DNA from: Perca fluviatilis
Taxonomy: Eukaryota > Chordata > Actinopteri > Perciformes > Percidae
DNA length: 64,000 bases
Direction: 5' to 3'
Assembly: GCF_010015445.1 (NCBI RefSeq)
Contig: NC_053127.1
Location: forward strand, 22,546,745 to 22,610,744
Shown here: piece after piece, positions 1-13,200 of the stretch
Numbering within the stretch: position 1 is the stretch's first letter
Layout: every line of letters starts with the position of its first letter
Made by a program: the position numbers and the translations under genes
The notes under the pieces: generated by a model
Seen by the model: only the letters and a program-made list of their open reading frames with translations
Told to the model about the DNA's origin: nothing
The model's database searches: none

Positions 1-1838
1 TTTACAGCTGAGTCCCATTACACAGTATGTCATCTGTTGATCTTCAAGGTAAGGCTTTAGTTGAAGTACCAGCCTACACAAGAAATGAACACACTTTATT
101 ATGACATCAGTATGGAATTGAGGCACATCTTAAATGTGACTGTTGCCAAGCCAAATATTGAATGCACTCTCTCACAATCTGCACTTAATTGTCTTTAAAG
201 CAAAACATGTGAAAGCATTTTCTTGCCTGTTGCTATCTAGCATCTATGCTGGGAAACCATACATTAACACCAAACAGAAGTCAGAGTCAAAAAAGAGACC
301 TATGGAATTATTTAGAAATATAAATATATCCTGCTGGTTGAGGTAGGTCACAGCAGGTAAGCAAATTAGTTAGCTTTACTAACTAGATACCCAAGGTAGT
401 CTTAGTTAGCCATAAACCAAATGCATATTAGGATGAGTTTTCCTGTGAAATAAAGAATGTCTGATGTACATCTTTCCCAGCTTAGATCGTTTATTGCCAG
501 TGATATGCAATGTTTGGTGGTTCATAAAATCAAGTCATCCATCTTAAATTTGTTAATTCAGGATACACTGTATTACCTTTAACCTCATTATTGTGTGTAT
601 ATAAAATACAGGTGTGATGTCAACACAAGTTTTTACTGCCCACAGCCAGCTAGTGGAAACTAAACTTTATTCTCAGAGGGATTCCAGTGTCCTGATTTCT
701 GTTTGGCTACAACAGCTAAAAGGATCTGTTAACTGAACACCAGAGAATGGTCAAGGTTGGTAAAGACACTTTGCCCTTTATTCTGTGGCTCCTTTTACAT
801 GACATAAGAAATGTCTGTGTATTTTGATCCTTGTCATGTCAACATTGGAATTCAAGCTGAGAATCCAAATGTGCCAGCAAGTTTAATAGATTGACTATCT
901 GGTGACAGAAGCTAATCATTTTTTTTGTACTGAGCTCAGTTATTGCAAGGATTACGAGTAGGTACATTTACTAGCTTCAGTGTCCTAGTTGACAGTAGCT
1001 ACAGTCACATTTTATTGTTAAGGTTTTCTAGACCCATATTCTCACCGATTTACTAATATCCCAGCGTGCACCATCTTAAACAGAGTAACAATGGGGACAA
1101 AATGATCAAACAACAATACAGGGTTTGGCCTTTTGTACACTACCATAGTGGGTGGAAGACAGAACCTCCCAGGACTATTGAGCTTTTCAGTGACTAAAAA
1201 GTAACTCCACAACAAAGGCTGGTGGACAGGATACTAATGGTCTGCACCACAAGACAGGAGAGTATGTTGCCTCAGACTAAAGTCAGAATAAAGACTGCAG
1301 ACAATATAGGCCATTGTGTACACAGGTTGTTCTCATGGATGCTCGAGGTTCTCATGGACCTTCTGTGTCACTGTTGACTGAGGGTAGGAGCACACATTTT
1401 GTCCTCTACCTACTGGGTCCATTTTGAAAGTATACATGATGATAAATGAAACCACTGAAGACGCAATGTGATTGTTTGGGGTATTTTATTATAAGCAAAT
1501 AATTTTGTTTTCTGCTTAACTTTGATCCCGATACCTGGCCGTGTGTGTGGATGTATGAATGATGAACTGTCCTCAGTCCTGACCACACATTTTCCTATTA
1601 AGTAGCTTTGCTTACATACTGTACTGTACCACCCTTGTTCCAGTTATTCCTGGAACAAAAGGCCCTGTCCTGCATTAAACAAATGTAGACAAAAAAAAGG
1701 CATTAGCTGCTTGGTACATTTGGTTTTTAGATGGTTAGTTTTTCATATGCAACTTTGGTTTGCAGCAGCACATGATCCAATGTTTGTTTTACCTGAGAGC
1801 ATGATGCAAGCTGGGAAATGGCTAAAGGTGAGACATAC
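1..1838. other. dcx intron, no feature recognised
   Basis: A+T-rich sequence with stop codons in all frames. I searched the minus strand for the next dcx exon (motif DFFGDDDVFIACG) and found none. Apart from short homopolymers nothing distinctive is visible. Confidence 0.6.
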
Positions 1839-2173
1839 CTGCTTTCCGTCAAGTGTGTAGATCCTCTTGACCGCGCCGCTTTCGAGTTTAATGGCCTCTG
1901 TGATGTCGGTGAGCACCTGCTCGAAGGAGTGTGCCGTTTTCTTATTGAGCAGGACGCGCACAGCCTTTCGTGGCTTCACACCGCTGCGCATCACCGTCAC
2001 TAGCTTGGGTCGAATAAAGTCCTTGCTCTCTCCTCCGGCAGCTTTGGCAACAAAGGCTTGCATGTTCTTCTGGCTCGCTGAGGCCTTTACATTCACGGAC
2101 CAGTTAGGGTTGACGTTCTTTGTGTAGTCAACCTTCTTGTAGATGTTCTCTGATGCACAAACATAGCTTTCCC
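1839..2173 (-). CDS. dcx: dcx coding exon 2 (linker and second DC domain)
   Basis: 335 nt. The acceptor is ttcccag|GGGAAAGC at 2173 and the donor CAG|gtatgt at 1839. The first two bases complete a Gly codon begun in the upstream exon, followed by [20 protein letters not shown]. The linker between DC domains (about [20 protein letters not shown]) is the least conserved part. The frame is open throughout and ends phase 0 after Gln. Confidence 0.95.
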
Positions 2174-5100
2174 CTGGGAAGGCAAAGAAAAATTGGGTTA
2201 GTGTGTTGTAACACACTCAGCTATTTTGATACACAACTTTGATACCTGAGACTCCCAGAGGTGTCCACTCAGAAACATTTGAACCTGCAGGAACTCAAAG
2301 TATGAGATATCAAGACCAGTGGGGGAATCTTTGGGCTTTCACATCTTGGATTTCATCTGACATCGAGCTAATGTCACAACTAAAAGTTATTTTACTTAGA
2401 AAATAGCACATGCTGCAGATGGTGTCAATACAAACTGTTCACAGATAGGCTATGAGCAACCAGATTGGTTCTGCAGAGAAATGTTGCTAGTTTATCCAAA
2501 TGTTATTTTTGATCCTAAGATCTCCACACAAACTAAATGCCATTCATCCCCATCATGTTGAGGGAACAGCAGGAGTCTCGGGATTGTATGTCTTAACACA
2601 AAAAACTACAGTATCTGGTTGGTTAGACTGCACTGGGAAACATGTTTTTGTGATTTGAATATTGTTGGTTTAAAGTAAACTTCAAAAGCCTTTTGAGACA
2701 GGACACAAACTGAGATTTCTTGTTAATGTTTAGAAGATCATTTCATGGCATAAAATGCATATACAATTAGAGCATTTCATTAAGTAAGACATCTGAAATA
2801 ATGGAACAGATACGGTGTTACTGTGCAACTATGAAATATGCTGTAGCTCACACTTGCATGTCTTTGTTGAAGCCTGCTGAAAGACTGACCTCCCTGTAGG
2901 ACATTATTTAGTCATACAGGATCCAAGCATTCTTTTAACCATTTTTCAAAATAAAAAAAAAAATAAAAAAAATATTCTACAGCCTTAATCACAAATGTAC
3001 TTTTCCTTAGTTGGCCCGTCTTCATCCAATTCTCGAAATAATCTATTTTCATCGCCATTTATCGACTTCCAGTCTTTACGGCAGATTATGCCATTCAGAC
3101 AGGGAGAGGTGTTAAAGTAAAAGCAAAATGCAGCAGGAGGAGAGTTGGAGAGAAAGAGAAATTTAGACAAAAGGGGAATCCAGAAGGCAATAATTAGGCC
3201 AAATGTGGAGAAATTACGGCAAAGACAAAAAGGCATAGAACAGGATTACACAGTGCAGAGGAGATTGAGCAATTAATTATACCCCACAAGAGGAAGCACA
3301 ATGAAATGCCCCCCACCACCCACTGTGCTTACTGTGCTGCTCCCCGTTTACTGCAATCCCCACACACATGCAGAAAAGCACATAGATGCACACACACACT
3401 CCTATCTTTCTTAAGCAGCTCAAGGAGCAGAGATGATCATCTCATTCTGAACAAATTAAGCTGCAGTTTATCTTCTAGCTTTAGCCCAAGTTCACTCTGT
3501 CCACCTCGTTCCACTTTTTTAGAAAAATCTCATAAAGTGGGCCAGGGCTTAAAACGTGGGTCATTTAACTGGGTCTTATGAATTATTCTTGAGAAACATC
3601 TATTTGATGGCTGTTGATCGAAAATGTATGGTGCTGCATCTAGGCAAAGGTTTTCCCTGAAATATGACTTTCCTCAGGCAGGCCAATGCATGGATCATCT
3701 TGTCTGGTGCCAAGCAAAGACTTTATGGCAATAACCAAAAAAGATTTCTAATCATCTTTGGCAACTTTCATAACATAAATCTCTAAGCCTCGTAAATCAC
3801 TTCTGATGCCAAATATAGACTAACAAACAAACACTAACTCATTTACACTACTTCATCTCTCAGACAGAAGCATAAACTGATAATTAACATCATGAAATAT
3901 GTCATGTAAAATACCTTGAGTGCTGAATCAAAAACTCCACTATAAGTGAAAATACAAAAAGGTGCAGTTTCAATTGGGTTTTCCACCCTCTGTTACTATG
4001 GATGCTGATGGAGACGCTTGAGAGTAAAAACTCACTCCCAAATTGTGACTGGAGGTTTCTTTAATGAATTAAATGCCAATATCATCTGTTAATGAACCAT
4101 TTATCCCATGCTGAGCTGTAGAGAGACGACTTTACAGCTCAGTATGAACCCCTGCGAGAGTCTAAAGCTAAACGCCCAAAAACTGAGACCAGTGAGTCTA
4201 ATTAAGCCCAAGATAAAAGCTCACAGCTTTACAAGCAGGTTCAAGGACTCTTTGACAGCAGACCCACAAAATACAATGTTATATGAGTAACAGGTTGTGT
4301 TGTTGTTATGTAAATGTGGCTGTTTAGATCAAACAAAGCAAGCTTTCTCAGTTTTTAAGAAATTCTCATATTTTCCTCGTAATAGCCTAACAAAATGCAA
4401 AATGTGCATGTCACTCGACTGCCCCAAAGTAACCCCTCAGATTAGAAGTCGATACATGATATGAAGAGATTACAGGAGTCTAGACCGAAAAGATAAGACT
4501 TCTAATCTCAGAACTGGAAATGTTATTCTTCTAAATCTTCTCAGCACAGAAACTGACTTGAAACTGCAGATCATCTTCAAAATGGTGGTCAATGTTTTCA
4601 ATTTGACCTCACTCAGCAGCTCTACTAGGGAACAAAGAAACTGACAATCCATTAGATTACTCCTCTCATGATGCGTTAAATCAGATATGGTAAGTGGTTG
4701 CGGTGTCCTACTACATATGCTTACCTTCCTCTAGCTCATCCATTGAGACGATCTTGCGTGTGCCATCAATAGTGAAGATGAAGCGGACACCTTGTGGCAA
4801 GTTGATGTGGTCAGAGAGCGAGCGTGTGAGGTCAGCCAGCAATGAGTCAAAGGTGCGGAATCGGTCGTTGGCCACAGCGTACACGATGCCCTTGAAGTAG
4901 CGGTCTCCGTTGCGGTAGAAGCGCACCTTTTTGGCTTTCTTCTCATTGGTGAGGGCCTGCAGAGTGCGCGTGCGGTAGAAGCTGCAGTGGGCGCTGTGGG
5001 TAGGGCTGGGAAGTCCATTCAGGCGCCCGCCCCGCGGGTTACGGGATGCCTTGTCTCGCTCATCAAAATGTCCAAAGTCTAGCTCCATGATGACTGAAAG

Positions 5101-8100
5101 TTGAGATGGTTTTGACAGATGTGTGGTGGTGATGACCAGCTCCGGAGAGTCTGGAGAAAAGAAGGAAAACAATGTATGTAAAGTAATGTATCACTAAGTT
5201 AAATACTGCAATAATATGATTTACTATTTTGGCTTGCTCCAAAAACATAGCCCAGGCAACATGTTTTAAAAACAAGGAATAAAGTGACCAATTAACCATA
5301 ATCAACCTGATTAGCCATTTCAACCTAATATATCCTCTAGTATACTAGGGGCATTTTTGCTAACAGTCACCAAAAAAAAAAAAAAAAAAAAAGACAATGA
5401 ATTTGGTACAAACTAGTATTAATTCATCACTGTGAGTTACGGAGTACATAGACTGTTACAAAATACAGAGATGTGCATTTTCACACTTTTGACATTAGGA
5501 ACTGAATTCTGTAAATCTGTAATGATAGTAATGGTTTAATTTCCATACAGGTGGACAATGAATTAAACCACTAATCATTTTAAGTAAGACTAAAAAGGAC
5601 TGGGTTTGAATACTGGTCTTTATGCTCCAGCCTAATACCGTGTCTGTATTGAACGCAGTGATAGTCTTGCTTCAAACAGTGACACATCCTGACCACTTCA
5701 AAGAACACTGTATGTGTAGGCTCATCATTTTACCTAAATAACATGGTGCCTCAAACCCTTTACAAATGATCCAATGGGACTTCCACCTTCTACACATTTA
5801 ATACCTTGTGGCACCAGGCAGTGGCATTTTTTAACAAGGAGTTCTCATGTCATAAAATAGATCATGATTATTTTAATGTCATGTTTACATCAGCTTTCAC
5901 TCAATACAGGATTTAAATATTGCAGGTACACAAATTGAATTATATCCACAAGAAATTGCATGTTAAGTTGGATTTGCAGTTAGCCAGAATACAATCATAA
6001 GTACCTTGTACCCACACTACTGTGGATCAAATTCATGAATTAAGAGGATATGTTTTGCTTATAGTAAGATTACAATCCAACATCTGCTTTGGCTTAACTG
6101 CTCCGTGAGGCATGTAGCACATACGATAGGTCTCTTCTTCTGTATTCCGCCTACATACACCTGTGAGCAGTTGTCTCACTTGCTTGGATAAATCAGTAAA
6201 TGGCACAAGGCCACTTTTATTTTTTTTTTATTGCATTAGTCAAAACCAAAGTCACATTTTCAAGACTCTTCAGTCAGTGAAACAGAAGTTTATGTGGATC
6301 TAACTGTGAATAATCTTTCATTGATTTCACACAAAATGACCACATTTTCCAATCCATTCATACTCCACCAACTGCAAAACACTATATATCTGCAGCACCT
6401 TGTTCAAATGCTAACACATTGTTTTCAAAACTGATAACACATTTAAAACAAAATGGAAAATGTGCATTTCTGCAGTAACCATATTGCAATATATAGAAAA
6501 TCTGATCAGAATATTTTATTTTAGTATGAGTAATTATACTATACATGTTGTTGATAGGGTTTCCCTTTTGTAATTATTATTGCAGCCCTGGAATTTCAGG
6601 AATTCTTTTTTGTTTCAATCTTTTATTTTTCACAATTACTGTATACAAACATACAGAAATAATAAAGCATATTGAAGCAAATTGCTGATTGAATCTTGTT
6701 ACATATACTTTAGTATAGTCAATACAGTGGATATTCTTATTCTATAATGAAATACTGATTTATGTGAGAAATAATTTAAACTTCAAAGATACAAGTTCAT
6801 CATTTATGTAATGCTCTTTGTTGTTCCTGTTTTTATATGACTGTTATGAGTGACAATGTATGCTTCCTGAGTGACAATTGTTGCCAGTGTGTTGTTCAAA
6901 TGAGCTTATTTTAAGTGTTTTGGTGCAAGTGGGATTAACTGTTTGGCCAAGATACATGCTATACAGACTGTATGAAGAGTTTTCAAAGAGTGGCTTTAGT
7001 ATTGACTGATGCTTGTTAGCATTTGGAGAAAAAATAAAGTACAAGGGTACAGTTTCAAAATAAGTATTTGATATATATAATTTGGTAACTTGCTGATTGT
7101 TGGTTTAGACATGTGAAATCAATTAAGCCCCCAGGATCTCTAGGAACCAAAAGATGACATATCACAGTATTGTCCCGACAGGCTGATCTGCTCTCAGATG
7201 ACTCAGGATGTGTTTGTCACATTTCTCTATTTCTTTGTGGTTGCTAATATGCCCAGCCGTTAATATGCTGCCATTGTGTCTAGTGTAATAAAAACGCATT
7301 TAGTGCCGCGTGGCGGCACAGCCAGACCAGTGATACTGTAGATGTGCACTTTTCAGATTTTAGACTCTTACAGCAATGTTTAATATTTAAGTGCAATAAG
7401 TGAGTACAAGTGTTGTCAGTGCATTTCTGCCAAGTTTCACCACATTAAGACTGAATTCGAAGCTTTCATCATTTAAAAGGAAAATGTTAACTCTTGTTAT
7501 TTGTCCCAAAATAGTGGGGATTTGAATGTTACAGGATATCCAGCTCTTCCTGTTTCCTAGAAATTAAGCAAAAGATGCATCTGTTCAGCCAACAAACAAT
7601 AAACCATTTATACTATGGGATGGACTGGCCAAAGGCTGGAGCAGCTTTTCTATTCAAAAGACTGGTCTCTTCCTGTTAACCTCCCACCTGATGAGCACAA
7701 CTCCGTTCTCAAAAGCCACAAAAACTCATTGAACCATACCATTTAAAGTGAACACTGAAAAAAAAAAAAAATTAAAAAAATAAATAAAACACTCACACCC
7801 ACCCACATAAAAGAGGAAGTTATCGGTGCCCAGTTTAAAGCTCAGCTCCATTGACAATCTGATTTTCAATAAAATGTTCTTTAAAAAATAAAAAACCTTC
7901 TCAAGAGTGATCACATCCTTATCTTTTGATTAGCGTTTGCCGTTTAGTAGTTTGCTATCGGAGTAGTCTTGCCCTAAGAATTTCATTTCCCAGTTTGACC
8001 CAGTGACCAATGTTTCTCTGTGCAGATGACAGATACAGTCTTTGCAAACCAAAATAAGATAAAGATGTCATGCATGTCACCTGTTTTTCTTCCAAGTCAT

Positions 8101-10230
8101 AATTAGCTTATAGACTTGACAATATTGACTATGAGGTCACTAGTCTTTGAACTCATCTCAGAGTGGCTTGTTAATAACACACTGTATGTCTTTTAGAATG
8201 TTTAAGTCACTTTTTCCTTATTGATAACATTAACGACCTGACATCACAGTTTGTCTTCTTCGGTCATTCAAAGACTTTTTTCAATCTTGCACCATTTTGC
8301 AGCAATTTTCAACCAAACCCTCGGTGAGTGGGGTCTCTCGTTAGAGGAATATTGCACACTATTATCATTTATCAGCTTTGAGTGAAATTATATCGCTAAA
8401 ATATTAATTTACAGTATTATGTTTTACTAAAGTTTTTTCACTTCTTTCACATGTCGGATAGATTTTGTCTGATGGTTGACAGCAGAACACCATTGATTCT
8501 ATTTGAATAGAACTGAAATGACTAGCGGATGAATCAATTACCTGATAGACAGGAGATTAATCAGCAACTATTTTGATAATCAATTCATCGTTTTTAGACA
8601 TTTCCACAGCAAAATGTCAACTGTTCTCTGGTTCTAGCTTCTCTAATGTGAGGGTTTGTTGAGGATCAATGTAAACCTAAATATCTTTAGGTTTGAGGAG
8701 TATTGATCAGACAAAAGACATTTGAAGATGTCACAATAATATTATATTGTGATATTGATCTCAAACGTGTCATGAAGTTCTACTTCAAACATTTAACATG
8801 TTAAAAAGTCTCCTCAGAAGCCTCTACTGCCTCTTTCACCATTTGTATTCCACGCATGTAAACCAATGCATGAAACAATGTCTAATAATGCTCATTTGCT
8901 CTAACAATTTGTAATTCTTCATTGTCCTCCAGGTTTTATGCCCTACAAGGTGCATTTAACTATACAGTAGAGGACCACGTTGATTAAAAGGAAACATCTG
9001 CCGCCACCCATCCATGTGGCAGGGCCCTCCAATCCCCTGCTAACCCCTGGCTGTGCTGCTGACTGCATGAGGTTTTATGACAGGCACGCTGATAGGGGTG
9101 GGACTTCTGGGTGCTCCTCAGCTGACAAAGGCCAGGTTTCAAGCCCATCTGCCGCACTAATGGGCAGAGCTAATAGTGACCCTTCCCCAGTGGAGCATCA
9201 ACTAGGACAGTCCATTGTCTCCAACAGGGTGCCTTGCCTTCAAAATGACATCACCATGACTGCTGCTGCTGCTCCTGCTGGAGGAGCAGCCGGCTCATTC
9301 TCCAGCATGAGTCCACCAAGTATAGCTTGTTAATGGAAGCAATTATGGTACACTATTAAAGCTTTTCAGTGTGAAACTACATGACATCTAGATATACATG
9401 GCTGAATGATACACTACATACTTCTGTCAATAGCTGAATATAAATCACCATCACAGCTAAATGAATGCATTCTCCCCAAAATGAAAGCCTCTTCTGAGCA
9501 TTAAGCAGCACTGCAGCAACATTGTGTGATATATCACTGATATTTTTGGCTGGTTCTGTGCTCCTGGCTGAGCCACCCACACACCACCCCGGTGACTACA
9601 CACTCCTGACAAACCAGCAACCACATTATGACTCTCCAGTCATCTTTATCCAGAGCTGATCTACATACAGTCATCGGTCTAGAAACACCACGCCGCGCAC
9701 AGCTATAGTTTTTAAATCACAGTCGCAAAAGGAAGAAAAAAAGTTTCCCGATGCCACACTTCTCATTTATGATGGATGACTGTGGCCACATGGAAGACTG
9801 CAGCGGCAGAAAATGCAAGTTTTTTTCTTTAGGAAAAAAGGCGGCTGGGTGTGCGCACACCTACTCACAATCCACCTGCTCAAATCTGAAAGCCTAAAAA
9901 TATTTATTCCACCCACAATATACCTGCAATGTCATCTGCAACTTGCCCACTCCAAACCAGAAGAACGCCAATTTAATTTCTCTTTTAATCAGTAAAGTAT
10001 GTGGATAATCACACCCAGTAAGACTCACCTGCGTCGCTGCTTGCGAAGAGAAGGGAGTGTGTGTGGGGGGGGGAGCGTGCGTGGATGTGGGAGTCGATGC
10101 AGCAGGATAGCGGCACGCCGTCTCTCCCCTCGCCTTTGTCTGCTTCAGTCTGAGAGCCGAGCCGCTGCCTGCCTCACTGGAGGAGCCACTGGGTCCTAAA
10201 GCCAACGAGCACTGACTGGACCCGCCCACT
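1839..10230 (-). CDS. dcx: dcx, doublecortin (5' part of gene, 3' end outside window)
   Basis: Neuronal microtubule-associated protein that stabilises microtubules in migrating neurons. Coding exons run 5088-4725 (121 codons plus 1 nt) and 2173-1839 (completes that codon, then 111 codons), giving the first 233 residues. A non-coding exon lies near 10230-10029. The N-terminus [17 protein letters not shown] is that of DCX; the DCLK1 N-terminus I remember differs. The first doublecortin domain is about residues 50-135 ([20 protein letters not shown], then [13 protein letters not shown]). The second starts near residue 175 ([20 protein letters not shown], then [12 protein letters not shown]) and is cut after YTLDGKQ at a CAG|gtatgt donor. 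Human DCX is about 360 aa, so roughly the last 130 residues should lie left of position 1; I found no matching exon in 1-1838. Family assignment is very secure; choosing dcx over a dclk paralogue rests mainly on the N-terminus. Confidence 0.93.
2174..4724. other. dcx intron between coding exons 1 and 2
   Basis: 2.55 kb without coding potential. The stretch around 2985-3240 is less A+T-rich and lacks repeat signatures, and a second such block near 4110-4290 contains taattaagccc. Either could be a conserved regulatory element, but this cannot be shown without alignment. Confidence 0.5.
4725..5150 (-). CDS. dcx: dcx coding exon 1 (start codon and first DC domain)
   Basis: The acceptor ttctccag|ACTCTCC places the exon edge at 5150; 5150-5089 is 5' UTR and the ATG is at 5088-5086. 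The donor is GAGGAAG|gtaagc at 4725, phase 1. Although the frame is open upstream of the [11 protein letters not shown] is the conserved family start. Coding bases are 5088-4725 (364 nt, 121 codons plus 1). Confidence 0.95.
6205..7045. mobile_element. Non-autonomous Tc1/mariner-like inverted-repeat element (degenerate)
   Basis: The segment starting at 6233 (cattagtcaaaaccaaag, later caagactcttca) aligns with the reverse complement of the segment ending near 7012 (catcagtcaatactaaag, later aaaactcttcat). This makes imperfect terminal inverted repeats of roughly 45 bp. The left arm also resembles the termini of the 1.9-kb element at 17832-19763, suggesting the same family. No transposase frame is visible, and the outer limits are approximate. 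Confidence 0.45.
8515..8745. mobile_element. Fragment of a common teleost MITE carrying ATTAATC motifs
   Basis: The stretch gagattaatcagcaactatt followed by ttgataatcaattcatcg resembles the inverted-repeat core of an abundant fish element whose ends read like cgattaatcgattatc. A related copy lies at 58824-59145. No target duplication could be defined, so the borders are approximate. Confidence 0.45.
8980..9335. other. GC-rich block in dcx intron 1, candidate conserved element
   Basis: About 350 bp that is clearly less A+T-rich than its surroundings and free of repeat signatures. It includes a short CTG/CTC run encoding an Ala-rich stretch in one frame. The 117-codon frame across it has no recognisable domain and no splice partners, so I do not call it a gene. 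Enhancer function is only a hypothesis. Confidence 0.3.
10029..10230 (-). other. dcx: Putative dcx 5' non-coding exon and promoter area
   Basis: On the minus strand a strong donor CGCAG|gtgagtc closes an exon at 10029, about 4.9 kb upstream of the ATG exon. The DNA is GC-rich compared with its surroundings and has no ATG-led frame resembling a protein. A TATAAG motif (minus strand, 10245-10240) and a GC box (cccgccc on the plus strand, 10221-10227) lie at its upstream edge. The exact transcription start is unknown; the assignment to dcx is inferred from orientation and the donor. Confidence 0.55.
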
Positions 10231-13200
10231 GTGGAAATGCTTATAGGTACCAGTCAGAGTGGGCTGGGGTGGAGCTCACATCAGTCTCTCCAAAGTTACA
10301 CGGACATGCAGTGCATTAAAGGAGGCTATTATTTAAATTCATGGGTGAAAGATGAAAGAGCCTGTTAGAGATCTCATGATATGTGGGTGTGAGGCACTTT
10401 CTCTCTCAAAAACAAAAAGTACTCAAAAGTACATTTTCTTCTCTTGAATTTCTCTCTATTTCTACCTGCTTTCATTCTGTTATCACCCTACAAGGTTGTG
10501 GCTTTCTCTGTGTCTGTGCAATCAGCTGAGTCCCTTTGACAAAAACCACAGTTTGTTGCTCTCGGCCTGGTGGAGCTCTTTGTAGCTGGAAGATAAAAGC
10601 TTGAATGCCCCAGTGCTTGTGTTTTGACTTTCCTTTCTGGTACTATTTCATTGTCAGGGAACAGTATACTTAGTGTTTTAACTCTGAAAAGCTATAGCAA
10701 TTCAACAATGACTAAAGATCAAGTTCATATGTGTGACACATTGAGCCCACTTTCTTACTTTTGCCTTTGACAGAACACCTGCACTGTAGTCTGAAATGTG
10801 TCACGCAGCTGCAAAAGAGAAGCACATCAAAGAAGAGTTATTGCATGTTTACTTTTCAGGGAGTAATTTGACATATTTGCACCTCATTATGACGGGATAA
10901 TGAAATATCTGATGATGGGAATGACAACCGATCCACAAGGGCCAAGGGATCAAATGTTTGTGGATGATTTTACAGTAACGTCTGCACAGTTTGTAGATGC
11001 AGCAAAGTGACATGTCACCTAATGGATAAGGCTGTCAGGTTCATTTTAAAGACAAAACACATTGTCACTTAAATGCCCACATTGGTGATTATTTCATATT
11101 AAATTACAAGCTTGGGGATGTAAACCTTTCTCAGCCTGATGGCTATGTCACAGATTTGAATAAAAAGGCTTTGTGCTAGTTATTGTTGTGCGGTGACAGT
11201 GGAGACCCCATGGGCAGTGTCATGCATCGGGGAAAGGTGAGAAGTAGAGCTTCAGAGGTGTTACATGATACTCCACACAGGCTAAAGTGTGGCAAGAAAA
11301 ACACAAACATAACATCCCCAAACAAATGAACTCTATTGTTATGATATCCCTTAGACAGTAATGACTTCTGGGCCTAAAAACTGGGCCACAATACAAATGT
11401 ACAAGGTTCCACAAAGTTTATCTTTGGTCTAATGCTTGAACAACACTGACTTTAGGACAAACGTACAATGAAAGTGTGTTTTCCCCCACAAACCAATCCG
11501 TCTTTGTAACACTGATATGTTTAAGTATACAGTGTGTGTCCCAAATGATTACTAAAGATGATGGTAATACGCAAGTGAACACTCGTTCTAAATATGTATT
11601 TATTACTTTGGTTCTATTAGTGCACAAAAGGATAGTTTATGTAGGCACTGGTTTCTTGAAAGGTTGCTTCTTTATTTTGTAAATTAAGAGCTACAATCTA
11701 AATTATTTTAACTATTTTACTACTTTTTTAACTCCCCGTGGATTGAAGTTAAACACCTGTTTTACATAAATATAATCAGATTGCATATTCAGAATTAAAC
11801 ATAAAATGTTTTGGGGCAAGAAAATGTAAGATAATACTTGGAATCTCGCATGATGGATTGATCTCAATATAATTTTATTCATAACTTCGTCCAATTTTCA
11901 GTGTTGGAAAATGTGAGGATAAAAAAATAACAAGAGCAAAGAAAAGATTATTTATACTGTTGCAACCATGTTCTTTTTGCTTAATTGACATCAGCTTTTG
12001 CTGAGTAGCCCACTGCTTTAAATGAGAAGACCAGTGGATACCAGGTCTCTGTTTTTAAAGAGCCAACAAAAGGAGTTGACTCTTTTCACAGCCGGCAGCA
12101 CTCTCTTTGTCGTCTATTCCTCTCCCCTCAGGCGGAAAAGCTTCACTTTAAAACTCAGCTGTTGTCACATTCTGGAGCCTCTCCTTTGCATGTCACGCAT
12201 AACTCTAATTCACTCTGATCACTGGCTGCTCCACACCTCCCTCAGTGAGCTCCCCAAGGGCTGCTGTCCACTGCCTGCAGTCTGACAGAGGGGAGAGGGA
12301 AGAAAGTGTCAATGCAGGAGGTAGTTTTCCAGGTTGTGGGGCATAGGAGGAGCAGATTTGGATATTTGGCTCTAAGTTGGGTGCTGTGTCACACTGCGTT
12401 TCATGCCAAAAGTGAACATGTACTCAGCGACTTTCCAAATCTGGTCACATAATCCCTTATTCAGGGAAATCATAAAATAAAAAATGTATTGTTTGGTCAC
12501 ACAGTTTAAATGTTCCTTATCAACAAAAGTAAATGTGACATCCCCAAATGTGATGTAAAGAGGAAGTGTTTTACATTTGTTGTCTATTCACCAATGTTTT
12601 GCCTGGAGAGAAATGGAAATGAAAACCTATATCACAATAAAAACTAAACTGTAAGCACAACCAATGTACTTTCAAACCTTTTGGACATCTTTTCATGAGG
12701 CATAATATAAGAGATGTCACTTCTGGCGCTTTAAAGACTTATGCCAATGAATAAAAGTTCTGAAGTGCTGAAATATATTTAAGATTATGAAATTAGAATG
12801 ACCTCCAAATGCTTTCATAGATCAAATAAAGAGCCCCATAATAAAGGACAATGTGAAGTTATTTGAATTCAGACTCTCAAATGTTAGGACTTGATGCATT
12901 CTGATGAAGCAGCTTCATCACAGTTGTCCTTCTTGTTAGTAATGACTAGCTTTTAATGCCAACCCTTTAGATGAAGGTGCTGAATTTAACAACAGATTTA
13001 TAGTCTGCAGCTTATGTTATGGTCGGGTCAGGTCAGCCAGAGATTCCGGTGCAACATGATAAATTATGTACTAGAAGTGAACAACATAGTGTACACCTTC
13101 AATATAACAATGTATTGAAGTCTGGCGGCCATTTCCAGCAGTAGGTTAAACAGGTAAAATGGATGTATTTTAATCATTTGCACAATTTTGCATACCTAAT

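Larger units (their letters stand above)
5151..10028. other. dcx first intron
   Basis: 4.9-kb intron between the non-coding exon and the ATG exon. It contains a poly(A) run near 5372-5391, an inverted-repeat element near 6205-7045, a hAT-like fragment near 8515-8745 and two blocks with possible regulatory character (7090-7340 and 8980-9335), each listed separately. The rest is unremarkable A+T-rich DNA. Confidence 0.6.

Noticed and set aside
8980..9333. 117-codon open frame in dcx intron 1
   Set aside because: No known domain, no splice partners or Kozak-supported start; composition suggests regulatory DNA instead.
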